This document shows, piece after piece, positions 33,422 to 46,119 of a stretch of 64,000 bases of DNA. This stretch comes from Collybiopsis luxurians FD-317 M1 (taxonomy: Eukaryota; Basidiomycota; Agaricomycetes; Agaricales; Omphalotaceae). A program made the position numbers and the translations under genes. Numbering within the stretch: the first letter of the stretch is position 1; the number at the start of each line of letters is the position of its first letter. The notes below the pieces were generated by a model, which did not search any database, was not told where the DNA came from, and worked only from the letters and a program-made list of their open reading frames with translations. The DNA lies in contig KN834756.1 in the NCBI GenBank assembly GCA_000827265.1, positions 778,385 through 842,384 on the forward strand, given 5' to 3'.

Positions 33422-33454
33422 GAGTCGGGGATTGCTGCCCCGGGCAGCGCTAAG
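33422..33454 (-). repeat. Dispersed GCTGC hairpin motif, copy B
   Basis: GGAGTCGGGGATTGCTGCC-CCG-GGCAGCGCTAAGG on the plus strand, with a perfect 6-bp stem (33434-33439 with 33443-33448). It matches copy A in all but the loop, although the flanking sequences are unrelated. Confidence 0.6.
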
Positions 33455-33494
33455 GATGGATTAACAAACTGATTAGGCTTGTGATAATGTTCGA

Positions 33495-34199
33495 CTAGAA
33501 ATATTTGTTCTTCACGGTTCCTGACATTGAAGAGCCCACTGGATTTTTGTACACAAGATTGCCGTTTGATTGTAAACCAGCATACTTGTGGCAATACCGA
33601 TAATTGTTGACAATCTCGGAGTCAACAGGAGTAACCAGACCGCCAGATACTGAGCATTCAACCGTCAGTTTCAAAAAGACGAGCAACGGCCATGAAGATG
33701 AGCGCTGACAACCCGTAGAATGTATGCGCATTCACTACGGCCTCACGGGTATGATGATACCTAATTCCCGCGTGGACAATCTGATCAGCAGCGTATGGAA
33801 AGGTTTGACCAATTACTCATAGCAGTCACAAGATACGAGGCAATGCCTAGGGACGATATCAGTGTTATAGCTTTACAACATGGCAAACATCGTCATCATG
33901 CCAGTCATCTTTCCCAATTCCACAATCTACCGAGATTGATTCACTTTGAGTCGCATTCTCTGACACCTCCACTAGCCGACATTGGGAATGGGGATAAGTA
34001 TGTGTCTATTGACTCGCCGGGCTCGGAAGAGATTGACAAAAAGCATTTATTGCACCGCGGAAGGACTCGAGGAGGTGGTGTCATGGTCCGTAGCATATAT
34101 TATGAGGCACTTGATGTTGACGACAGATTCCAAAAGGAGGATCCCAACTAAGGCTGTGACAGCTGTCCGCGCGCGTCTTCAGAATGCTTATGAATAGAA
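33495..34199. other. Fragmentary open frames, no gene model
   Basis: Minus strand 33495-33731 includes LSALIFMAVARLFE-like hydrophobic coding sequence followed by stops. Plus strand 33795-34151 has an open 118-codon frame (LQHGKHRHHASHLSQFHNL; GGGVMVRSIYYEALDVDD). The latter resembles a cytoplasmic tail of a membrane protein, but no membrane segments precede it. These are possible relics of a lost gene upstream of the MFS gene. Confidence 0.25.
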
Positions 34200-34340
34200 C
34201 GGTCTGTCCAAGGGCTTCCTGGACGAATAGCTGCGGTTCTTGCAATATCTGGTCTAATGAAGCTTACCCCACCTGCTCGCATTTGATCCGGCCACTCATA
34301 TTTTTATAAGTTTCTCCCTCATTTACAACGACCATTCCAA

Positions 34341-36622
34341 ATGGAAGAGCCCAGAACGAAAGAATTTTCTGTACTCCAAAACTTTCTAATCATTGCGTCT
34401 TGTACACTGGCTATGGTGGCCAATGTGGGCATTTTTTTCTTGTTTTGGTCCGCTTTGACCTTACACTTCTTTTCTAGGTCTCCACCAACACATCGGTCTC
34501 AATTTCGCTGCCTGTGATTCAGCACGATCTTCAAATTCCTCAGGCGGCTCTCCAGTGGGTCATATCAGCGAATCCATTGAGCAATGTTGGTTATATGTTT
34601 TGACAAACAAGTAAAAGATTAATTAGGACGTAGGGATGTCTTCTCTTGCTATTTGGACGACTCGCGGACTTGTACGGAAGGAAACAAGTGTTTCTGATTG
34701 GCTCTCTGTGGCTTCTCTCGTTTACTATCGGTTGTGCGTTTGTAGAAGGTAACCTAATCAATTATCCTTATCTACTGCTACGAATCTATCATTATTCCAG
34801 AACCAATAACCTTAGATATTCTTCGAGGACTCCAAGGCATTGGTGGTGCGGCTACAATCCCTGCTTCCGTGAGTTCACTTTCCCTTTGACCCATTCAGTA
34901 CTTATCTCGCTCCTGCAAACGTCTAGCTTGGAATTCTAGCCCACACCTTTCACTCTGATAGACTTCGTGCTTTGGCGTTTGCAAGTTTTGCTGCCGGTGC
35001 ACCTTTAGGCGGAGGTTTCGGAGTTATCTTGGGAGGAGTTCTGACCCAACTGACTCCGTAGGTATCCCGATCCCGTGTAGAAACTATTCACTGATGTCCT
35101 TTCAACCCACAGACAGTCGTGGCGTTCACCATTCTACCTTGGTGCGGTGAGCTATACCAGGTAAGATACATTTGAGCTTCCTGCTTATGGTTATTATAGG
35201 GCCTCACAGCATTGTCAATGATTGGGGGATTGTTGTCGTTTAATCAAGATGAGCCTTCAAACGAAGTAGACACCCGCATAGACTGGATTGGGGCTTTTCT
35301 AGTTACAGCAGGCCTTGTTCTTATTGTCTTCGTTCTTGGACAAGGAGAACTTGCCCCGAAGCAGTGGTCAACACCTTGTAAGTGGTTTTTGAGAGCTCGG
35401 ACCTTTGATCGTCTTGACGTGCACCAATGTTTTCACATTCAGATATAATTGCTCTCCTAGTTGTTGGCATAGTTTTAGTGCTAGGGTTTATTGTATGGCA
35501 GGTTCATCTAGAAAGTCTACAGTATGCTTCTGAAGGCATAACTTACCCTGATGCTAAGTCACGGTGCGGGTGGCTATTTCATCTGGCTTTACGATGGCTC
35601 CCAACTCCGCCACCGATCATGAAAATATCACTCTGGACAAGAGCGCGTGGACGTGTTGCAGTTGTTTTTTGCATCGCTTTCTTGAACTGGGCTTGCTTTC
35701 AGGCTTGGATATACTGGGTGACGGCAAGTACCTCTCCCAATCTAACATCCTACTTTTTCCTTTCTCGAGTCTGACATCGTTTTCCTACACTCTAGTTATA
35801 TTACCAGAACTTTGTTGGGTACAGTCCACTCCGTACCGTCGTGCGGATGCTGCCGATGTTTGTTACCGGGATAGCCTGTAATACATTTATCGCTTTATGC
35901 GTTGACTATATTCCAATGACCATTCTTGTCGGTATGCCGCGCTTCACTTCCTTGGTGAAACATGCTTGTCACGATCTAATCGTACTTACGTCCAGCGTGT
36001 GGTACGGCTTTTACTGGCTGCGCCTGCTTGCTATTTGCGGTCATCAATCCAAATGCTGTCTATTGGGCTTTTGGCTTCCCTGCAGCCATCATAGCCGTTG
36101 TAGGAGCTGACTTCGTTTTTGCCTGTGGGACAATGTACGTTGCTAAAAACTGTCTCGCACACGAGCAAAGTGTTGGTGGTGCAGTATTTCAAACCATGAC
36201 TCAAGTGGGTTTTCCTTCTGACGCATTTGATTCTGACCTGAACTTATATTGGCCTAGCTTGGAATAGCGCTTGGTGTGACAGTTTCGACAGTCGTGTTCA
36301 ACCGTGTTCTAGAATCGAAGGCCGCAGACACAACAGGCTTGCCTCAGTCGTCAACACTTCCGGCGTACAAGGCAGCTTGTTGGAGTGGCTTTGCATTTGG
36401 GATGTGTGGTGAGTCAAGTCTTTGCGCATATATATGTCAACTTAACGCCCGGTTTAAAATGTCTTCGTAGCATGTCTACTAACGATTGTATTTCTTCGAG
36501 TTGGAATCATTGGTCGCAACGATCAGTCTTCTTCTTTACCAACGGTGACAGAGATAGGAGAGCAGAGAACTACGACAGTGGACACACAGGAGAATACCTG
36601 CAAGAAGAAAATCAGGAAATAG
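34341..36622 (+). CDS. MFS drug:H+ antiporter (DHA2-like, 14 TMS) exporter
   Basis: Twelve exons (34341-34424, 34478-34585, 34634-34748, 34801-34868, 34927-35057, 35113-35146, 35200-35377, 35443-35723, 35796-35931, 35996-36204, 36258-36408, 36471-36622) sum to 1647 nt (548 aa) in frame. Motif A is GRLADLYGRK (residues ~72-81), followed by LDILRGLQGIGGAATIPAS, a motif B/C-like ASFAAGAPLGGGFGVILGG, and PQSWRSPFYLGA. The length and 14 hydrophobic segments fit the fungal DHA2 exporters that remove toxic compounds or secondary metabolites using the proton gradient at the plasma membrane. The intron after residue ~333 has a GC donor (GCAAGT at 35724). No biosynthetic cluster adjoins it, so the substrate is unknown. 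Confidence 0.9.
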
Positions 36623-37240
36623 TAGGAAGGCGTATTCATGGCCTCGTTTCAATGGGAGTGTTGCGGGAGGCTAGTAGAAAAACTCGTAACCATTGCTCAG
36701 AGACGCCAAGACTATATATCACGGTCAATCCGCACCCTCTGCATTGGGACTGCTCTAGTGTCACGTACAATGCGTTTCATTCCGACTTGCTTGACGTTAT
36801 TTTGAGCACAAGAGCAGCCTGATTCGAGTGAAATTGGCTGCTGGACCAATCAGTCCCGACGTCGCCGTATTTGCAGGTTTCATCTGACCAGTTTACGATG
36901 CTGCTTCGGATTCATTTCATGCACAGTCCAGTGCTAAAATCTCATGATTCACACCTTCCCTCTCATCCACGATCTCTCCGAAGTCAAAGTTTTGAGACCT
37001 GAAACAAAGATCTCTGATATCGCGTTCGCCTCCAAGTACGTGTGCCTAGGCTTTCAGAGCGTATATAATAGAGTTGCAGACATTCACTGGACCCTCTTAA
37101 TACCTGCATGCTGAGACACCACAAACCACAAACATACCGGAAGGATTTACCGGTTACCCCTCATTTCATACTTTCCGTCCGAAAACGTGCCGAGTGCGAC
37201 GGCTTCTGAGTCCGAGATGCATAGCCTGCGCGCCGGGTTC

Positions 37241-38300
37241 GGGGTGGAGACTTTAACGAGCGCCCTGTCCGAGCGTCCGAGCAAGTACGAGCAAAAATCT
37301 CCGAGGTCCGAGCCATATGGAAATGCTCTGTTAATAGATATACAGGTCCATAACGCTAATAAATCATGATACAGACCTCTATTAAGGCTCAATAATCGAA
37401 TAATAATCGAATGAAATACTGAATCTTTTTAGTAATCCATGCATTACATGTCAAAGAAACTAGCACTCTTATGCTTGGTATATGCTTGTAAAATGCTACA
37501 ATGAAACCTGTATTGCTTTGGAAAGGCAATCTCAGAGTTCAAAGACCTGAGCTTCAATAAACACAATGAAACTACGTTGCATTAGCTATGCTAAATATCA
37601 CAAAATGAGGGAATTTTGCTATGATATTCTGTACTTAGTGAAATTGATAGAAACAATGTATGAAATATCATACTGGTGTACTTTTTAACTGTACTGATGT
37701 TGCTTGGACACTTGTTGAAGTTGCTCGGACTCTCGTCAAAATTGCTCGGATGCTCGGACTTGGTTTGGACACTTGAACCGGTGGCTCGTATTTGCTCGCA
37801 CCTGCTCGTACTTTCTCGTACTTTCTCGTACTTGCTCGTACTTGCTTGCACCTGCTCGTATCTGTACTCTTTCTTGTATAAGGATGTATAATTATGTCCA
37901 GGGGAGAAAGCTGAATCAATGAAGGTCACATAGGTAGATCCCATTCAGTATAGAAGTAAATACATACATTACTAAGTCCGACTCCTTGTTTTGCAAAATA
38001 TCATATGCAGCCTAGGTCTGGACTTATCATTAGGAGGTTTCTCTTCCTCCCCTTCAGAGTCCAACTTAAACTCTGGACCTCGCTGTCAACATGAGTTAGA
38101 GTGTATCAAAGAGGTGGGCTTGCTTCTCGCTGCTTGAATATCATTGAATTAATTACTTGAGGGCACGTAACGGTGCTAAATGGTGTAGTACCTAGTCCTA
38201 CCTAGCATATTGGATGTAGCTCGGTCCGCTCGTACTTGCTCGTACCTGCTCGTACCTGCTCGGACGCTCGGACTGGCTGCTCGTTAAAATCACTAACCCC
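37241..38300. mobile_element. 1060-bp TIR element with GAGC subterminal repeats
   Basis: Both sides carry the identical 10 bases CGCCGGGTTC (37231-37240, 38301-38310), a target duplication of 8-10 bp. Inside, the left end GGGGTGGAGACTTTAACGAG and the right end (reverse complement GGGGTTAGTGATTTTAACGAG) are inverted repeats that continue through CCGAGCGTCCGAGCA and GTACGAGC. GCTCGTACTT/GCTCGGAC decamers are dense subterminally (37730-37870, 38220-38275). The middle is AT-rich and non-coding, and open frames at 37591-37944 are translations of the decamer repeat. Duplication length and subterminal repeats suggest a non-autonomous hAT-type element. Confidence 0.82.
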
Positions 38301-38899
38301 CGCCGGGTTCCTTCCGGCAACTGGCTCGGGCGAACGGGCCGCATGAAGATAATTCCGTTCCTGCCGGATCTAACGTCCAACGCTTCTCTATCTTCGACAA
38401 AGATGTTTGATCAATCCAGCATGTTTTCCAAATGAACGAATAAACCAATTCGACTCATTTGCAGGCCCCATTGAACTACTCGGTTCCCGTTTAGATCCAA
38501 AACCATTAAATTGTGGTTCAAACATAAAGGAAATGAAGGGAGGTTTTCATATTCAAGAACTTCTTTAAGCATAGCTATTCGTGGATCAAGAACAAAGCTC
38601 TTTGCAACCGTAATATGCACCAAAACAAAGGATGTTTGGGGCAGTATCTGATATTTAAACTGGAATTGCTACTGCAGTTTGCGCTTATAATACTATCATC
38701 TTCTTCTCTCCTACTCTCGATGTTGTACGTCTTTTTTCTTTTGCTTTTCACCTCCCTAACTCCTGAGCAGGACAAAACTCTGGTCAGTGGCACTACCGAC
38801 ATGGGCGTCGCTCGAAGGTACGTTCACTGCTTCTGGAAATCGTCAGGGTACGCTTCTTCAATGGACTTTTGTGACTCCTTTTTGACGACCTGTCGGTAG

Positions 38900-39963
38900 G
38901 AAATGGGTTACACGATGATGTCGCCACCCACTGTGCAGGAAAGCGACCTTCGGCGGAAGTTGAAGACGCACCTTTGTTCGCTAGTGTCGAGCAACCTTCG
39001 CCAAAACGAGCACGGACGACGCTCAATCCGCATCCCTTGTTCTGGGACACAGGTCTAGTCATTATCCAAGTACAAGATGTCTCCTTCCGGCTTCCTCGAC
39101 GTTATCTGGAACAAGAGAGCAATTTGCTTCAGACGAAATTCGCTTCTGAACCTGACTATATCAGACCCGACGGTGCCGTCTTCAATCTCTCGAACATAGC
39201 GCCGCAGGTTACGTCTGAGCAGTTCAGTTCGCTGCTTTATTTTATGCATGATCCCGTGTAAGTATTGCTTTACTTGCTCCTTCGGAATGAATGAACAATA
39301 TAAAGGTTCTTACACTTTTTGGCCGACAGACTCAAGTGGCGATATGAAGATTCAATTCTGCGCCCCGCTGCAGTTGCATCTAGAGATCTTGGCTTTGAGG
39401 ATATTCATAAGAATATTATTCTCATCTTCGAAAGTATTTGCTGGCCATCAGGTACTTTGCCCATTTCTCCGGACACGGCACGATGCGATCCAGAAACTTG
39501 CTGGACGGCTTTAGTATTCTCGTTTCAACATGATTTCCCTTCCATTAGAAAGCGTGCCGTGTTCGACCTCATTCGTCATCGCGATTGCTGGACTTACTGT
39601 AAGCCTCAGGCTAACGTCCTTTCGGAGACACACATCCTTGCCAGGGATTGCCTGGAAGCCGCACGACAAGGTCTGACTGACGCTTGGGTCGAAAAATCTG
39701 CTACCCTTTCTCTGCCTTCTTGCGGCTCTAACTCGTACGCATGTTCTAAATTTGTCGAGACTTACTCTCTTCGTATGCATCAGCCAGCTCACGGATTGTT
39801 CAAGAAACATTTCCTAGACCCCATTGAGGGGCTTCAGGCACTCATCGACACGCCGTGGCATGAGAAATCGTGTTGCCCATCCTGTATCTCGCTCATGAAG
39901 ACGTCGTGGGAAGAGGAGCGGAAACATCTCTGGAAAAACTTGGACTTGTGGGCGAATGTTTGA
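38900..39963 (+). CDS. BTB/POZ domain protein (5' end unresolved)
   Basis: Two exons are clear: 38900-39257 and 39330-39963, joined in frame by a 72-nt GT-AG intron. The BTB domain starts at NPHPLFWDTGLVIIQVQDVSF and continues PRRYLEQESNLLQTKFA, as in the large agaricomycete BTB families. The second exon gives the helical rest (LKWRYEDSILRPAAVASRDL; RKRAVFDLIRHRD) and a Cys-pair segment (CCPSCISLM). The exon begins after a TAG acceptor with no in-frame Met, so at least one short 5' exon is missing from this model; candidate ATGs upstream (38802, 38861) do not join in phase. BTB proteins mediate protein-protein contacts and often recruit Cullin-3. Function here is unknown. Confidence 0.78.
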
Positions 39964-42072
39964 GTATTGGGAGAACGAACTATCTCGTGTTATAAGAACG
40001 ATTCCTTACCTTCACTGTACTCTTCCTTCCCTTAATTTTCTAGACCATCACCGGGATTAATTACGTATATATATTACTCTCATATGTATCTCACCGTTTT
40101 AAGAGATTGTCCGCATTTCTATTGCGTTCATTCATTGGTAACTCAAAGCAGCGGAACTTCCAGCTCCAACTCACTTAATAGTCGGCCCGATGAAGAAAGT
40201 TTAAGCTGATGTTCTCATCCACCAGTGTCCCCAATTCTGTCATCCAACCTCGGCGTTATCGTCTACCGCTTTCGTAGATTTCGCTAGAACAAATTTTTAT
40301 TCCTTCTTCGTACTCACCTACAGACGCGGTCCGCTGTTCGCGGCCACTCCTAGAGAGTTACATATAGGTACTTTAGTAGTATTGGGGATTATTGTCGTCG
40401 TTTTGCAATTGGTATGAATTCCCGGTGCCTTTGCATTAAACCATGTACATAGATCAATACGTTTGCGAGTAAGATGAGTCAGGGTAGAGTTTATTACCGG
40501 GAACGATCGAGTTAGAGGGTTAAAGTTGCTCGCGTCCCTGCTCGGAGCGTCGATCCAACCAGATTTGATGCAAAAACAAATGTTATCAATCGGACGTGAA
40601 GTATGAACCCCAATGTAAGTGTATCGAGAGACTACGAGAACCTTCTTGCCAATGATGTACTCGACCATATGCCTGCTAGAGGAGGAAGCAACTGCTAAGT
40701 GAGAATAAGATCAAACCACCCCGACTTTGCTACTCGTTCTAATGGTCATCGACATTGTAATCCCGATGATCTGCCCTGTGTCTGCTGACACCGCCGAGCT
40801 TTGACAAACGCCGAACCTGCATGATCAGTATGTTATGCATGACCCAGCTTTTTAGGGAGACGGAGAAAGAGGGTGCCATCTAAGCTATCCGAATCTGTGC
40901 CATACACACCCAATCTCACGAGTGGAAATGGAATACATTGTACGCAGACGGGCTAGCAGATGTCCATTGAATAAGAGAAAGAATTGAAATACAGTAGAGA
41001 GAGATTTCTTGTACGGCCGCAAGCGACCAAATCGAGCCAAGAGCCGGGAAACTACTCTATATATTGCATTGCCGAAGTGAAGTAAATAATCTAGTGTCGT
41101 GGAGTATCCATAAATCGATGCATCGATACACCTGCGTCGAGGTGTGAGGCCAAGGTAGAGATATATTATGTTATACAGGAATAGAGCGCATTTAACAGAC
41201 TCACAAATCCAAGTACATAGGCGATTTTTGTAGCTGGCCCTGAATAGCGAGCTGCCATTACATACGTAAAACAAATTCAGCCGCGAATATCGTACCCCTG
41301 TGAACCGACCTTGCGGGAGAACAGGAAATGCTTTGGAGCGTGCCTCTTAAGAGCAAATTAATTTGAGAATAAGTATAGACATTCGCGAAATCACGACTCA
41401 GCAGAGCGAGTAGATTCAAATGTACCAACGTATATCACTTCTGCTTGTAAATGAGGAATCCACGTCATGCTATATCACAAAGCTCAGAAATAGGCTGGGG
41501 GAGAATGGTCCTATGTACTCACTAGGTAGAGATGAGGATTTCCGACATCAGTAAAGTCGTTCCCCTCAGAGAAGGCTTAACTGAGAACGAATCTGTTTTT
41601 TTGGAGCAGGAATAGTTAATGTCACTCCTTCATTCAGGCTTTCACAAGGCTAAAAGGTAACCGAATAGCTCGGGATATTTCATATCGCAAGGCCAAGCCA
41701 TCGGGCTTAGTATCAGGGATTCCTGAATACAGATTGAAAAAAAAGATTTGCACGTCGCTTCGCTCACCGAATACATAACTTCCACGTGGAAGAAGTGCGG
41801 ATGCAGTTGTCGAAGGATTGATTCTATCTAGTGGGCGCTACGGGCCGTTATTTTCTTTTAAAACCAAAGTTAGAAGGGAGACAATGCAAAATCGTCGCTT
41901 TCAGAACCTCATTCGCCACTGACACATAAATAACTCGAATGTTGAAACTGCGCAGCCCTCTTAATAATTATAACTGAAGTGCTTATCACGACCTCCTTGG
42001 TACGTGGTACTATGGCATTACTCTTGACTTGAGTCATTGACGCTGTCTTTAGGCGACTGTCATCCACAACCT
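39964..42072. other. Intergenic; two weak minus-strand open frames
   Basis: 40318-40668 (116 codons from ATG 40668, MVEYIIGKKVLVVSRYTYIG) and 40885-41274 (129 codons) are open on the minus strand. Neither shows a known domain, and nothing connects them by splicing. They could be small unknown genes or 3'-UTR noise of neighbouring genes. No repeats or RNA genes were seen. Confidence 0.35.
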
Positions 42073-45000
42073 ATGCTCCCGTTTCAACCCTCTCAGCCTG
42101 GCCCAGGTACTAGCAACAAACTAGATAGCCCTGTCGTTTGGACTAGCAATTCACGAACGACTTATGTCCCATACCCTGTCGTTTGGAACGAATTCTACGT
42201 TTCTTCCATAGAAGATCTCGAGAGTTATTCATTTGGACAGCCCCATGATCCTGAGTTCTTGGCTGCCACTTCAGCGGGCGAGAGATGGAGGATCGTCAAA
42301 AGAGAAGGAGATGAAACGAGCTCAAGCAGTTCGGACGATAACAGATCCAGCCTGAGAGTTCTTACACCTCGGGCTCGCGCAGTGTCGCTGGATACTTTAA
42401 CTAGTGCATCTCTTTCTTTTATTCAAGCTACAGCTCTAACATCATCTGCAGGTCGACTCGACAACCGCAGTCATCCATCGCAAATACAAAATAATTGGGG
42501 AAACGACCCCGACGTTGAACATCGCCGTCCATCCGAATTTGAAGATGCGGCTGTCGAGACTCGCTCTCAAATCTCAATACGCTCGAGATATTCGCATGAC
42601 ACCGGATACGATGCCTCCAGCTCGTGTCGGGATTCTCATTGCTCATGGGACTCCAGATATCAGCCCTATTTATCTTCGTTCAGTACCAGTGAAGAGGTAT
42701 CCATCTCTTCTACGCGTCAGAGCGAGTACAGTGAAAATGATTTGAGTGAAAACAGTCCCACTAACTATAGAGGACAATCCTCAGAAGAAATCTCTATTTC
42801 TTCCACGCGCAGATCCTCCAGCGTTAGCTCATTCCGGTATGACACACCAAGTTTCCTTCAAGAAGCCGAGGTATGCTTTTGAGATTATTGCTTCTGAGCT
42901 GCTGTCCCTGATTGCTTTCTATAGCTTCCTTCGAATGGTATATTCTCCGTCGATTCGGACTTGCAAGAGCCTACCATCTTATCTTCAGCTACTGCAACAA
43001 TCGTCAAACCAGGTCGTCCAACTGAATGCATCCCTTCTCTATCGGTATCGAGGACACACAGTCCAATGATGCCCACTGCCAATGCCCTTGTGTACGATTT
43101 GTTGCCGACAAGATTCATGGTTTATGGAGGCACAAGATATCGTAAAATGAGATGGGAATGGGTTGTAATGAAGGAATGGAAGAGTAAGGACACGGATCCC
43201 CATGAAGGTGCAGGCAAGAGAAGTGCCTGTCCAAATGAGAAAACAGGGCTGGAAAAGGAAATGGACGAGAAACAGAACCGTATCAAAATGGGTGCAGAGT
43301 TGCCGTACCAGACGGAGAAGGACAGCGAATGCCATGGAATGTCAGTTGGTGCCGAAGAGATATGGGGGAATATCTTGCTGGGAAGGTTTAATGTTTTAAG
43401 AGAGAATGTGGTCTCTCGGAATGGTACCAGGGGAAAAAATGGTAAAAGACAAGGAAAGGAGGTAATTGGAATGGGTTTGCACGTACCCAGTAGTGCACGA
43501 GATAGGGAAAAAAGCACGAACGCTGTAGCGACAAAAGGGATATCTACTTGGAATTGCGCTGATACTGAAGCCAGGGGGGTGGATTTGGGTAAGTTTTTTT
43601 TCTTCTTATTTCGTTCAACTCCTGACGAAAGAAAAATGACAGGCGGCAACGTCACAGAACAAGGAGAGAAGAGCGAAGAAGGAGCACCACCCCAGCAGAG
43701 GATTATTATCAGACACTTACGGGAAGATTTACCGAGTTATAATGACGGTCTTCGCCACAACCCAAGCAAGACAGTCTTGAACTTGGACTCCTCGCCGGAT
43801 TCTGCTTATGCCGAGCAGCCCATATCTGTTACTAGAAACCGGGACCCTCTCGCTTACCAGCCGTCCTCCTCGCAGGAATCGTTTCCGCTATCTTGCCCTC
43901 TTCCTCCCTTCCTCGCCACTCATAGAGCAATGGGACCGGTTCGGCGAAGCCCTTTTGATCCTTGTCACCCGCCTATCCTCATTCATCGGCATTCCAAAGT
44001 TACGGCATTCTCTATAGTGCGACATTATCCTAGAAAGCGCGGAGATGTCGTGAACTCCTACACTTCTGCGTCATCCTCTTCAGCGACGTCGTCTTCCCAG
44101 CGCCCCCATGCCATTATGCTCGCACCAAGAGAAGTCCAAGAGGAGACGGTCATTGGCCGACACGAGGAGGTTCGGGCGGTTTCACTGAGGCACAATAGCA
44201 GTCAGCGGACACACAGCGAGGTCGATTCTCCTGCGGAAAAAGAACAGAACAAAAGTAATTCAAGGAAAAACGAAGAGGGGACGGAGCGCCTGTCGTTGTT
44301 AAAGCGAGGGAAGCATCGTCGCTCCGAACATAATCCGATGCCAAAGTCTCAGACTAAGAGTGATGGTGAGGTTCAACTGGCTCGCATGAACAATGAGGAC
44401 GTAGGACGTCCTGGTATGCGAGAGATGAGGGGAAAGACCTTGAACCGTTCTGGTCACAATGCGACTGGGACACAGTCGCTTGACGATAGCCGATATGAAC
44501 GCCAGAAAGAGGAAAGGAGCAGGAGAGGAATTGACGATGAAGGTAGTGAAGCACGAGTTTTGAGCGAGAACTACAAGCATGCTCCCCTTCAGTTGCCCAA
44601 GTCCATCAGTGATGCTCGAACGGTCATATCGAGCACTCGCTCCCAGATCCATGATTCATCCCCATCTGCGGCTTCACGGTCCTCAAACATTTCGAAATGG
44701 CTCTTATTCTGGGGGACATCTTCATCACCGGTACCAAATCATCCAGATCACGATTCTTCGAAAGAATGCGCATCTGAAGAAAGGAAACGGCGGATTCGTG
44801 AACTGGAGAATTCCTTCGAACAGGTTGGTTTATTGCCGCCCTTCAAGGAAAAGAAGAATAGTGGAAGGAATATCTCTGGAAAAGTTTCCCACAAAAAGGT
44901 CGACGTATTATCCAGTGTTCCCGCAGGTGCCTACCTTATGCTACTGCCTCTGTGGCCTGCGGAAACGGATCCTTCTTCGCAACGCTCTTCTCCATTCAAA

Positions 45001-45486
45001 ACTCCTTTCGTCCCCTTAGAAAATCGACAATATCTACTTGTGTTCTTCAAGCAGTTGCACGTTGAGGTGCTGAAAAGAACTGAATCATCTAGTAAGTTAC
45101 GAAAACATCTCCCCGGATTTCGTGCTATGGCTCGGCACGTTTGTTACTCCGAGTTGCAGGGCACTGGGGTACACATTCCTCAACAGGGAATTTCTGTTAA
45201 TGGACCACTGGAGGATGCCTTCGAACAAATGCCTCGTTCGGTGACTCCCACCCTGGACTCTTCCACCCCCGATGAGGGCTCTGCGCGGTTCAGAACACTT
45301 GCTACTTGGTACTCAAGAGACGCTGGGATAGAATTTAATCCTGAGACCCTGATAACGCTGGATTTGTGTACGGTAATGAAAAGGGAGCAGAGTAATTCGA
45401 TGTTGGTTAAGTTCACCCCGATTGGTAGGGCAGTTATGGAAATCGTATGGGCTGGTGGGCTTGCATTAACAAGCATCGACAATTGA
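42073..45486 (+). CDS. 1101-aa disordered protein with conserved C-terminal region
   Basis: The start ATG 42073 follows a likely 5'-UTR intron acceptor (CTTTAG). Exons 42073-42870, 42925-43588 and 43643-45486 sum to 3306 nt in frame. The second intron (43589-43642) is 54 nt, has good GTAAGT/CAG ends and contains no in-frame stop, so an unspliced form would also be coding. Residues ~1-900 are Ser/Arg-rich and low-complexity (SISSTRRSSSVSSF; SASSSSATSSSQR). From ~905 the chain is ordered: PAGAYLMLLPLWPAETD, LVFFKQLHVEVLKRTESSSK, HVCYSELQGTGVHIPQQGIS, and a final KFTPIGRAVMEIVWAGGLAL. I have seen this C-terminal pattern in uncharacterised basidiomycete proteins. Function unknown, probably regulatory or nuclear. 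Confidence 0.75.
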
Positions 45487-46119
45487 AATCGAGGGTAAAG
45501 GGTAAATTAGGATCTGTTGAATTGTCTATTTCTATGTAGCCATGTTTTTGATAGCCCAAATTCATCGTGATTTATTGATCAACGGAACATTTGTCGGCGT
45601 GAGGGGCAGATACGAGTCCATAACGTCATACACGAAGCAACTATAAAATCAGCGACTTCAGAATCTTACTCAATTTTTTTAAGCTCGTAGAGAGTATTCC
45701 GCTGACGTTCATCCCAACGGGTGCAGCATTGAATTGAATTGAAACGTCGTATTGTACAAATTGATAAGACTACAAGCTACTAAACAAAATTCACGGCGCC
45801 CCGTGTCGCCGACAAATCAGGAAACTATAGAGGTAATAATGAGCGAAGGTTGAAAGTAATTAAAATTACAAGATTATCCATTAGCTACACTGACAAGTCC
45901 ATAACCAATTTGAGGCCGCACAAATTCACCACTGAGCCATATATTCAGGCCTTCCGTGAAGATGAACAGAGGTCTATTCAAATAGTTTGGTGAGAAACCG
46001 ATAAATCTGCTTCAGGAAAAAAATCATCTTACATCTCTATGTACGGGATGTACCATTGCAACCGGAGGCGGCAAGGATTCAGCATCCCAAGCAGATTTTT
46101 TTGAGCTACGATCGAAACT
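45487..46119. other. Intergenic between convergent genes
   Basis: Convergent 3' ends of the 1101-aa gene (plus) and the DUF6534 gene (minus). AATAAA-like AT-rich stretches but nothing else. Confidence 0.5.

Noticed and set aside
37591..37944. Two overlapping 83-117-codon frames rich in KYEKVR/RAST
   Set aside because: They are translations of the GCTCGTACTT decamer array inside the 1060-bp transposon.
43122..43655. 177-codon minus-strand frame
   Set aside because: Antisense to the 1101-aa gene; it is open because the sense strand is purine-rich.
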